Below are positions 20,730-25,923 of a stretch of 25,923 bases of DNA, one piece after another. Position 1 is the stretch's first letter; each line of letters begins with the position of its first letter. The stretch lies in IMG/VR virus record IMGVR_UViG_3300031722_000149, positions 1 to 25,923 of that record. One strand, given 5' to 3'. The DNA is from a virus. The position numbers were made by a program, and so were the translations under genes. Under the pieces are notes generated by a model that had not been told where the DNA came from, made no database searches, and saw only the letters and a list, made by a program, of their open reading frames with translations.

Positions 20730-20894
20730 TGTGTTATTATTGTTTTTGGTATAAACACGGTCTTCTGCACCAAGAATATCTGGATGATGCCCTATAAAAA
20801 AAGCAAGTGAATCAAGTTCTTTACTTACAGTGTACTCCCCGAGAATAGTGTTACACATACGCTTAATCATTTTAAGATCTTCTGTGTCTAACAT
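20718..20894 (-). CDS. Small protein after the HNH-AP2 gene (58 aa)
   Basis: ATG 20894 overlaps the end of the HNH gene, with AGGAGAGG upstream. MLDTEDLKMIKRMCNTILGE then LAFFIGHHPDILGAEDRVYT. Its last codons encode the -35 box of the next promoter. No family is recognised. Confidence 0.66.
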   Translation of the reverse strand: MLDTEDLKMIKRMCNTILGEYTVSKELDSLAFFIGHHPDILGAEDRVYTKNNNNTLTQ

Positions 20895-21403
20895 ACATCC
20901 TCTCCTCTCGGAAAATTAGTAGCTGCGAACTCTTTATGGTAGTATATAGCAGCCATGTCATATCTTCTTGCTGGTGTTTCTGGGTTATCATAATAGCCAT
21001 CGAACTTAAGCCCATCATCAGTATTAATACTCATACAGTAATTATTATGCTCCATGCAATGGGGTACACCTTTGTACCCCGAAGAGTTTGTTCTCTGTGC
21101 TCCCCGATTTCGCATATTTTCTTTATGTGTACATCTCCTAAGATTACTCTTTTGGTTATTTAGTGTGTTCCTATCTATATGATCTATCACAACGCCACCA
21201 TGCTTTGTACACTTCATTATGAATCTATGTAAAGAAGCTGTCAAGTTTTTCTGGCCTCCTTTACGCGATCCGTTGGCTATAAAATAGGAAAGCCCATTTT
21301 TGTTAAACTCTGCTTTGTTAAAATACCATTTTCTGGTATTTATTCTTTCTACATCCTCGTCATCAACTAATACTTTATATCCTTGTATATCTAGTTCTGT
21401 CAT
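20888..21403 (-). CDS. HNH endonuclease with one AP2-like domain
   Basis: The 171-residue protein shares its layout with the protein at 4773-5522: IQGYKVLVDDEDVERI, then LHRFIMKC...DHIDRNTLNNQKSNLRRCTH (HNH core, about 58-100) and an AP2 domain from SGYKGVPHCM (about 108-166). It lacks the second AP2 domain. Free-standing homing endonucleases like this often sit next to conserved genes; here it follows DNA polymerase. SD AAGGAGG precedes ATG 21403. Confidence 0.9.
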   Translation of the reverse strand: MTELDIQGYKVLVDDEDVERINTRKWYFNKAEFNKNGLSYFIANGSRKGGQKNLTASLHRFIMKCTKHGGVVIDHIDRNTLNNQKSNLRRCTHKENMRNRGAQRTNSSGYKGVPHCMEHNNYCMSINTDDGLKFDGYYDNPETPARRYDMAAIYYHKEFAATNFPRGEDVC

Positions 21404-21412
21404 ACCGCCTCC

Positions 21413-24028
21413 TTACAAATCTCTTTCCTCTGGTTTTTTGGGTTTGCATAAATCCCCATTCAACTCACCGCAATCATACATTATTGCCCACGTTCCGTCA
21501 AGAGCGCTACGCTCTTTTTCTACTACAAGTGGGATAGTTATCCAAGTCCATTCTTTTTGTATAGCTTGCGTAGTATAAAACCAAACCCAGTAATCTATAA
21601 TACTCTCTTCATCTGGGTATACGTCCCATAGATGGCTGTCATGAATCTCGCCAATTAGTATAGACTTCCAATTTAATTCCTCTGCCTTTTCTTGCATCCT
21701 ATTTATAATCCACAATAACGCATGTGCAGCAGATCCTTGTGGTGGGCCGTTAAAGCTGTTATTGCGACTCATAGGACATGATAATCTAAAACCAGTTAAA
21801 GTATCAACATATCCTACATGCTGGTACTCCTTCCACTGTCTCTTTCGCCATTCGTCGTGTAACCCAAACATTTCTGGCCCCCAGAAACGCTCCTCTGCTT
21901 TTTGTACTACTTTTTCATATTGTGTATACTCAGTAATACCCTTACTAGCAAGGTGGGCAAGTAATGCTGGTGTTTCTACTATATACTCCCACAAAGATTT
22001 AGCTACTTGTACATAATACGATCCATACAGGAGGGCGAATGTTCCATCTCCCTTAACTGCACTTCTGTATTCTTTTGTGACCTCTGCCCTTTCCATGAGA
22101 AACAACCACACCCCAAAATCCTTATGCATGTCAGATCCCGGTTCTAGTAGGTACTCTTCAAACTTATGATCTCCGCTATAAAATAAATTAAAGTACGTTT
22201 CAGCTCCATGCAGGTCGTATTCTATAATTCTACAACCCTCTCTAGGGGCTATAATGGAACGTACAATTTTACGTTTCTCTGGATCACGCTTGTAATTATT
22301 TTGCGCGTTGGGCGAATTCGAACTTGTCCTAAATGTATCTACAGTATTGGCATTGTAGTAGGGATGCACTATATTGTCTACAGCCTCTCGCTTCCAGCCA
22401 TTTATATAGGTGGAACACATTTTAGACAACTCTCTCCATTTGAGTATTTTAAAGAGAAATGGCAGACCTATCTTTGTGAGGGATTCCTCATCCAATGACG
22501 CATTCCCTGTCTTTGTGTAACCAACTGGTTTTATTTTCATAATATCGAAAAGCAGGTGTCCTAATTGCTGCGAACTGTTAAAATTAAACGGTGTTTCTTT
22601 ATCCCATAACTTAGCTTCTTCTGTAGCAAGTATCTCCTGTTTCTTTTCTTCTACAAGTTTCTGTAACTGCTCTTCTACTTTATCGAAATCCTTAGAAGAA
22701 ACCCTAAAACCATTATACGACATCTTAGCAAGCGTAACAGAGGATTCTGTCAGAAGTTTATTTCCTACTAATTGGAATTCCTCAAATAACCCCATCTGTA
22801 GTTCATATATACGAAAGGTGAATAAAGAGTCCATAGCGCAATACTGTGTTAGTTCTCCCATAGGGGCATCATCTATTTTATTGAATGCGTTAGCACCGTA
22901 CAACTTTTCATCTGCTGTGGAACTCTTCAAATATTTATCACAGCTATCATCGTATCCTATAACACCAAAATGCTTATATACAGCGTATTTTAGTCCTGTA
23001 GCACCCCAGTTTCTTAGTTGGTGTTCACCCAGCATGGTATCATGCAGCCAGTTAAGAGGCCACTCTCCACACATAAGTTTACTCCATGTCGCTTCGAATT
23101 GAAGATTGTGGGATATCTTTTTTGTGTCTGATAATAGAAAATTTCTCCACACAAGTCTAAACATCTTATCATCAAAGAACGGAAAAGCATAAGATACACT
23201 ACCATTACTGATAGATACACATCGTATGTGGTGTCCTTTAGTATACCCCTTGCGACCACTGGTTTCGTAGTCAAAGGCGCACTTGTCCCAGCTCATCGCC
23301 TCCTCGATCCACCCCAAAGCAACATCTACGTCCTGAGTTGTTTTACACAACGAGACGTAATCCACAACTTCAACCTTCCGAGTATAAAGGGAGCAGGCGT
23401 TATAAAGGTGGTCTTTCCACAGATTAAACACCGCTCTATCACGTTCCCAGAGTGGTTTACCACGTTTTCCATCCTCATACTCTTTCGTGTCCATAAGCTC
23501 TTCCACAGACCACGTAGGGCATATCCACACTTGAAGCTCCTGATCTGGAATGCATTCTCCATAGAATTTGTTATAAGGGGTGCCTGTAAGCCGTCCACTA
23601 ATACGAGGATGGACTATGGCGTCAAACGGAGTGGATCCAAGTAGGATAACTACATTGGGGTCTAGTCTTTTAAGGAATCGTTTTAATCTAGGAGCGCAAT
23701 ACCCGACCTCCACCTTCTTCGGGTGCCGGTTTCGGGGGGTGCGACAGCCAAGGACAGGAATATAATAGCAATCTTCTTCTAGGGAGATACCTATATCGTC
23801 CAAGGCGCGGGTGAGAAATGTGTAGTCTTTACCACAGGATAATTCTCCTGTGTCATCTTGATCAAATTCGGGATGAGAGTAAAGTATAGCTATGCCAAGT
23901 TTTCCTTTACCTGTATAGGAAAGGTGCGGAGAGTGACAAAGGTCGATAAGACCACATTCTGAGCAATCCTCTCGTGCCTCTTTAATTACCTCGCCTACAT
24001 CTTTTTTGAAAAAACCCTTTTTAGCCAT
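21413..24028 (-). CDS. Family A DNA polymerase with N-terminal UDG-like domain and 3'-5' exonuclease
   Basis: The 871-residue replicative polymerase starts MAKKGFFKKD at 24028 (SD GGTGG); an upstream in-frame start at 24103 would translate the tRNA-like element. Residues 1-190 resemble family 4-type uracil-DNA glycosylases (CSECGLIDLC with C22, C25, C31, then RTPRNRHPKKVE). The exonuclease has DYETSG (D253), ISHNLQFE (N308) and YCAMD (D400). Polymerase motifs are A EYDLHGAE (D605), B RSAVKGDGTFALLYG (R655, K659) and C IHDSH (D797), where the usual HDE is HDS. A UDG-like domain on a phage Pol is known from SPO1-type polymerases. It would copy the phage genome with SSB and UvsX. Confidence 0.95.
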   Translation of the reverse strand: MAKKGFFKKDVGEVIKEAREDCSECGLIDLCHSPHLSYTGKGKLGIAILYSHPEFDQDDTGELSCGKDYTFLTRALDDIGISLEEDCYYIPVLGCRTPRNRHPKKVEVGYCAPRLKRFLKRLDPNVVILLGSTPFDAIVHPRISGRLTGTPYNKFYGECIPDQELQVWICPTWSVEELMDTKEYEDGKRGKPLWERDRAVFNLWKDHLYNACSLYTRKVEVVDYVSLCKTTQDVDVALGWIEEAMSWDKCAFDYETSGRKGYTKGHHIRCVSISNGSVSYAFPFFDDKMFRLVWRNFLLSDTKKISHNLQFEATWSKLMCGEWPLNWLHDTMLGEHQLRNWGATGLKYAVYKHFGVIGYDDSCDKYLKSSTADEKLYGANAFNKIDDAPMGELTQYCAMDSLFTFRIYELQMGLFEEFQLVGNKLLTESSVTLAKMSYNGFRVSSKDFDKVEEQLQKLVEEKKQEILATEEAKLWDKETPFNFNSSQQLGHLLFDIMKIKPVGYTKTGNASLDEESLTKIGLPFLFKILKWRELSKMCSTYINGWKREAVDNIVHPYYNANTVDTFRTSSNSPNAQNNYKRDPEKRKIVRSIIAPREGCRIIEYDLHGAETYFNLFYSGDHKFEEYLLEPGSDMHKDFGVWLFLMERAEVTKEYRSAVKGDGTFALLYGSYYVQVAKSLWEYIVETPALLAHLASKGITEYTQYEKVVQKAEERFWGPEMFGLHDEWRKRQWKEYQHVGYVDTLTGFRLSCPMSRNNSFNGPPQGSAAHALLWIINRMQEKAEELNWKSILIGEIHDSHLWDVYPDEESIIDYWVWFYTTQAIQKEWTWITIPLVVEKERSALDGTWAIMYDCGELNGDLCKPKKPEERDL
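21473..21501 (-). promoter_or_regulatory. Possible promoter for the HNH-AP2 gene inside the polymerase 3' end
   Basis: TTGACG (21496-21501), 17-base spacer, TATGAT (21473-21478) lie about 70 bases before the HNH start. A homing endonuclease with its own promoter would be usual, but the match is within coding DNA and may be chance. Confidence 0.42.
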
Positions 24029-24048
24029 TATATTACCACCTTGTTGTA

Positions 24049-24131
24049 TGAAACCTGCGGGGGTCGAACCCGCTCTACGTCGGCGTGATTTACCACGTGC
24101 CAACCGTTGTGCTTCCGGTACACTATGATTC
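24049..24131 (-). tRNA. Degenerate tRNA-like element just before the polymerase gene
   Basis: A perfect T arm GCGGG-TTCGACC-CCCGC (24057-24073), a 5-base variable loop GTAGA and a five-pair anticodon stem GTTGG/CCGAC (24100-24104 with 24079-24083, one G-U) are spaced exactly as in a tRNA. The anticodon loop, however, is 16 bases instead of 7 and contains a small inner stem CGTG/CACG. A 5' acceptor strand fits the 3' strand AGGTTTC only with mismatches. It may be a tRNA relic, a tRNA with an insertion in the anticodon loop, or a tRNA mimic. The amino acid cannot be assigned. Confidence 0.5.
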
Positions 24132-24171
24132 CTTGTCCCTCGTTTCTAGCATCGGGGAGTTGCTGTAAATA

Positions 24172-24417
24172 CTAGATATTCTGCTTCAAAAACTGCTCTA
24201 TCCTGTTCCTCGATGCACTACCTGTGTGCCTTGCTACTTCTACTCCGTCTTCTTGGATAATGATAGTAGGAACACACTTGATGTTATACTGCTCTACACG
24301 TGGATCTTCGTCATAGAGACGAATTTCCTTTACATCAGGAAAGAACACCTTTACCTGTGGTAGCATAACTTTACAGACACCACAATAATCTGTCTTCAGG
24401 AATAATACTTCTTTCAT
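24172..24417 (-). CDS. Thioredoxin/glutaredoxin-like protein
   Basis: The 81-residue protein begins MKEVLFLKTDYCGVCK, with redox pair C12-G-V-C15 at the end of the first strand, and has KCVPTIII, where Pro is the conserved cis-proline before the last strands. This is the compact thioredoxin fold. It could reduce disulphides generally or supply electrons to a reductase. NrdD-type enzymes often use formate, so a link to NrdD is not assured. ATG 24417 overlaps the stop of a 17-residue leader (ATGA), so translation is probably coupled. The family is clear. Confidence 0.9.
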   Translation of the reverse strand: MKEVLFLKTDYCGVCKVMLPQVKVFFPDVKEIRLYDEDPRVEQYNIKCVPTIIIQEDGVEVARHTGSASRNRIEQFLKQNI

Positions 24418-24467
24418 GGCATTCCCACAAAAATGAGAATCCAAAACAACGCCAAAACCCTTTTCAT
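24414..24467 (-). CDS. Micro-leader peptide (17 aa) in front of the thioredoxin-like gene
   Basis: ATG 24467 has a strong SD (AAGGAGG) and reads MKRVLALFWILIFVGMP, then stops by overlapping the thioredoxin start (ATGA). The thioredoxin gene itself has only a weak SD. The leader is basic then fully hydrophobic, like a tiny membrane peptide. It may exist to couple translation, or be a membrane peptide in its own right. Confidence 0.6.
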   Translation of the reverse strand: MKRVLALFWILIFVGMP

Positions 24468-24491
24468 ATATACACCTCCTTGCAATCCTAA

Positions 24492-24520
24492 TGTCAGGAA
24501 AAGTGTTAATTCTCCTGACA
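24492..24520. repeat. Inverted repeat at the start of the thioredoxin leader RNA
   Basis: TGTCAGGA (24492-24499) and TCCTGACA (24513-24520) are exact complements around a 13-base centre and begin where transcription should start, 7 bases past the -10 box. It could be a 5' stabilising hairpin or an operator. Confidence 0.6.
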
Positions 24521-24526
24521 AAACAT

Positions 24527-24555
24527 ATTCTACACTACTTGCTCTTCTCTGTCAA
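24527..24555 (-). promoter_or_regulatory. Promoter of the thioredoxin-polymerase genes
   Basis: TTGACA (24550-24555), 17-base spacer, TAGAAT (24527-24532). It follows the end of the preceding gene and drives the micro-leader, the thioredoxin-like gene and probably DNA polymerase. Confidence 0.82.
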
Positions 24556-24562
24556 GCCTCGT

Positions 24563-24883
24563 TTATCTTGATACCGATATCCTTGCTTCTGGATAGTTTT
24601 CACATGCAGTCGCATATTTTTCCAGCCATGGAAGGAAATGTATATATAATCCCCATCCGTTAGAACTATCAAACGTCTTGTAAAATTCAGGGTAGTTTTT
24701 CATTACTTCTATTCCATCTTTCAACATCGGAAGTATATGTTTTGCTTTTGAACAGTTTATCTCCTCTGGTCTCCAGCAAGCATAATATACTCCGCAAGCT
24801 GAAGCCATTTTACCCAAGTTATGTGTGATGTTAGCATCAAAAACTGTTTCACGTTTTAATTTCAATGTGACGTCTAAACTCAT
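24563..24883 (-). CDS. Conserved phage protein of unknown function (106 aa)
   Basis: MSLDVTLKLKR, FDANITHNLGKMASACG, YYACWRPEEINCSKA and a C-terminal SSNGWGLYIHFLPWLEKYAT form a pattern seen in many phage proteins (MSLDV..., ITHNLxxMA, WRPEE, NGWG). No activity is known to me for this family. ATG 24883 has SD AGGAGG. It lies between the tRNA-Trp gene and the next promoter. Confidence 0.78.
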   Translation of the reverse strand: MSLDVTLKLKRETVFDANITHNLGKMASACGVYYACWRPEEINCSKAKHILPMLKDGIEVMKNYPEFYKTFDSSNGWGLYIHFLPWLEKYATACENYPEARISVSR

Positions 24884-24904
24884 ATATACCTCCTATAAAA
24901 ATAG

Positions 24905-24977
24905 CGCACCGAGAAGGACTCGAACCTCCGTCTAACGGTTTTGGAGACCGTCGCTCTAGCCACTAAGCTACCGATGC
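24905..24977 (-). tRNA. tRNA-Trp (anticodon CCA)
   Basis: The full cloverleaf spans 73 bases: acceptor GCATCGG/TCGGTGC, D arm GCTTAGTGGCTAGAGC, anticodon loop CTCCAAA (CCA), T arm GGAGG-TTCGAGT-CCTTC, discriminator G. CCA is not encoded. It is the last of the four-tRNA cluster. Confidence 0.95.
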
Positions 24978-24985
24978 AAAAAAAC

Positions 24986-25057
24986 TTAGGCTAGTAGGAA
25001 TTGACCCTACGCATAACGGGATCAAAGCCCGTTGCCTTGCCACTTGGCTATAGCCCA
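24986..25057 (-). tRNA. tRNA-Gln (anticodon TTG)
   Basis: The 72-base cloverleaf has acceptor TGGGCTA/TAGCCTA (one G-U), anticodon stem ACGGG/CCCGT with loop CTTTGAT (TTG), T arm GTAGG-GTCAATT-CCTAC, discriminator A. It reads CAA and CAG by wobble. Confidence 0.93.
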
Positions 25058-25063
25058 AAGAAA

Positions 25064-25136
25064 GGTGCCCGGTGGAACTTGCATCCACTATCACTTGATC
25101 CACAATCAAGGGCAACACTACGTCTGCCTCGGACAC
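25064..25136 (-). tRNA. tRNA-His (anticodon GTG), no encoded G-1
   Basis: The 73-base cloverleaf has acceptor GTGTCCG/CGGGCAC (one G-U), anticodon stem CTTGA/TCAAG with loop TTGTGGA (GTG), T arm GTGGA-TGCAAGT-TCCAC and C73. Bacterial tRNA-His normally carries G at -1 facing C73. Here the -1 base is T, and it is the only base between this gene and tRNA-Glu. Confidence 0.9.
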
Positions 25137-25137
25137 A

Positions 25138-25209
25138 TAGAGCATATCAGAATCGAACTGATAATTACGGGCTGAAAACCCGTCGTGATAACCGTTTCAC
25201 TAATGCTCC
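25138..25209 (-). tRNA. tRNA-Glu (anticodon TTC)
   Basis: The 72-base cloverleaf has acceptor GGAGCAT/ATGCTCT (first pair G-U), anticodon stem ACGGG/CCCGT with loop TTTTCAG (TTC), T arm ATCAG-TTCGATT-CTGAT, discriminator A. It ends one base before tRNA-His. Confidence 0.93.
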
Positions 25210-25213
25210 GTGT

Positions 25214-25322
25214 TCCGCGTTCCAATCATCGCGGAGTTGATGCTAAGATTCGATCAACGTGCGGTCAAATCACGTCGCCCTCTCGAATAACCAGAAGAAC
25301 TGAATTTGGTATCCGTTCTTCT
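25214..25322 (-). ncRNA. Multi-hairpin leader RNA before the tRNA cluster
   Basis: From the predicted transcription start (about 25323) to tRNA-Glu the RNA can form four stems in a row: AGAAGAAC/GTTCTTCT (25293-25322, right at the 5' end), ACGTG/CACGT (25257-25275), GTTGAT/ATCAAC (25236-25258, shares two bases with the former) and TCCGCG/CGCGGA (25214-25235). There is no ORF of note. The arms do not form a tRNA: no T-loop consensus and no acceptor stem. It may be a processing leader or an independent small RNA. Confidence 0.5.
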
Positions 25323-25329
25323 TGTTTGA

Positions 25330-25358
25330 AAGATATCATATTTCACAAACTTTGTCAA
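25330..25358 (-). promoter_or_regulatory. Promoter of the tRNA cluster
   Basis: TTGACA (25353-25358), 17-base spacer, TATCTT (25330-25335). The -35 overlaps the stop codon of the gene before it. The 5' hairpin of the leader begins about 7 bases past the -10 box. Confidence 0.8.
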
Positions 25359-25669
25359 CTGCACGCTAATCCACCAACGCAATAATCATCCGATTTATAT
25401 GAGATATTGTTTTCTCTTAGGAAATCCCCAAGAGCATCCAATTCTTTAACCAAGTCCCATGACTCAATATGATCTCTAAATACTATAGCATATGTATCTG
25501 GATCCCCTGAATACCCTTCATCCCCCCAATGGATATAACTATATTTTGTATCCGATAGAATTCCATCCAGAAATCCCCATTCATCATAATTCTCATCCCC
25601 ATTCCATGATTCGGGGAAACAAACAATCTCATACCCTATTCCAAAATTAGCATTAAAATCTACTCCCAT
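25355..25669 (-). CDS. Small acidic hypothetical protein (104 aa)
   Basis: ATG 25669 has SD AAAGGAGG. MGVDFNANFGIGYEIVCFPE, then YSYIHWGDEGYSGDPDTYAI and a helical KELDALGDFLRENNI. The protein is strongly acidic and aromatic, a style common in phage proteins and DNA mimics, though nothing specific is recognised. Confidence 0.74.
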   Translation of the reverse strand: MGVDFNANFGIGYEIVCFPESWNGDENYDEWGFLDGILSDTKYSYIHWGDEGYSGDPDTYAIVFRDHIESWDLVKELDALGDFLRENNISYKSDDYCVGGLACS

Positions 25670-25682
25670 ATCATTCCTCCTT

Positions 25683-25923
25683 TTATTGTAAAGTTACTTT
25701 AGCAGATAACTTTGAATCCACACAAAACTTACCCATAGCCAGACATTGCAACACTATAGCCGTATCATACGTCTTTGGCTCATATCTGTCAACTATCGAC
25801 TTTACGTGAAGTATTCCTTTACTCCGTTCCTCTTTAGTGTTATACAACGCCAGCAACTTCGCTACGTGTCCCAATTTACGCTTATCTTCCGCTACGTTCG
25901 CCTCACTCAGCTCCCCGTCATCT
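25683..25923 (-). CDS. C-terminal end of a hypothetical protein (5' end outside window)
   Basis: The frame is open to the right edge, so the TTG at 25874 is not a required start and 79 C-terminal residues are seen (LSEANVAEDKRKLGHVAKLL, then VDRYEPKTYDTAIVLQCLAM). The chain is helical. No motif is recognised. Confidence 0.65.
   Translation of the reverse strand, partial: DDGELSEANVAEDKRKLGHVAKLLALYNTKEERSKGILHVKSIVDRYEPKTYDTAIVLQCLAMGKFCVDSKLSAKVTLQ
25764..25792 (-). promoter_or_regulatory. Possible internal promoter
   Basis: TTGACA (25787-25792), 17-base spacer, TATGAT (25764-25769) inside the 3' end of the cut-off gene, about 90 bases before the 104-residue gene. It may be real or chance. 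Confidence 0.42.

Noticed and set aside
21217-21248. TTGACA with CATAAT at 17 bases inside the HNH-AP2 gene
   Set aside because: It lies mid-gene with no nearby downstream gene start and a weaker -10 box; not enough to call.
24029-24103. Upstream start for DNA polymerase giving MARGKSRRRR
   Set aside because: Those codons come from the tRNA-like element; the ATG at 24028 has a proper SD and begins the UDG-like domain.
24963-25145. 60-residue - strand ORF and + strand ORFs in the tRNA cluster
   Set aside because: They cross three tRNA genes and have no ribosome binding site.
25246-25273. TTGACC...TAGCAT as a second tRNA promoter
   Set aside because: The -10 match is weak and it lies within the structured leader of a better promoter.
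25214-25290. A fifth tRNA before tRNA-Glu
   Set aside because: The three hairpins have no T-loop consensus, loops of 9-11 bases and no pairing acceptor strands.

Overview
The window looks like part of a tailed, double-stranded DNA bacteriophage genome, or an integrated copy of one. It is almost fully coding, has dozens of genes of 25-110 codons, uses ATGA/TAATG stop-start overlaps throughout, and carries a complete phage DNA-metabolism set plus a tRNA cluster. Nearly every gene has a strong AAGGAGG-type ribosome binding site. Promoters match TTGACA-17-TATAAT. An anaerobic (class III) ribonucleotide reductase suggests a host that grows without oxygen. The host genus cannot be read from the sequence.

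Layout. Only bases 2-331 are read on the + strand: the 3' end of a probable virion protein, closed by an intrinsic terminator at 336-363. Everything else (363-25923) is on the - strand, so the genes are best read from high to low coordinates. At the top (25923-24900) are a cut-off gene, a small conserved gene, a promoter with a structured leader, and tRNA-Glu, -His, -Gln and -Trp. From 24883 to 20888 come a conserved unknown, a micro-leader peptide plus thioredoxin-like protein, a degenerate tRNA, a UDG-like/family A DNA polymerase and an HNH-AP2 endonuclease. From 20894 to 14130 lies an accessory region of small unknowns: a protein with a 17-copy (W/G)(A/D)SV repeat, a Lar-like zinc protein, several Cys-rich zinc proteins, a transglutaminase-like lipoprotein, an aberrant tRNA and small membrane proteins. 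From 14059 to 8935 is nucleotide metabolism: NrdD, dUTPase, a DUF3310 protein and a ThyX-like protein. From 8740 to 5572 is a recombination core: UvsY-like mediator, gp32-like SSB, RecA/UvsX and an HNH protein. From 5522 to 363 lie a second HNH-AP2 gene and a tightly overlapping operon with a winged-helix membrane protein, a Rad50/SbcC ATPase divided into separate genes, and an Mre11/SbcD nuclease.

How they work together. The polymerase, SSB, RecA, mediator and Mre11-Rad50 genes fit recombination-dependent replication and end processing. NrdD, dUTPase, the ThyX-like and DUF3310 proteins fit nucleotide supply. The tRNAs and thioredoxin-like protein support translation and redox chemistry. The small membrane proteins, lipoprotein and Lar-like protein look like host-interaction genes.

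Most worth a second look: the Rad50 ATPase spread over two or three cistrons around Mre11; an ORF holding a near-exact copy of its own ribosome-binding/start region 300 bp inside and in frame; a 66-residue gene that seems to start at ATT; two tRNA-like genes with abnormal anticodon arms; a multi-hairpin leader before the tRNAs; palindromes placed identically over two promoters; and a winged-helix domain fused to a four-helix membrane protein.
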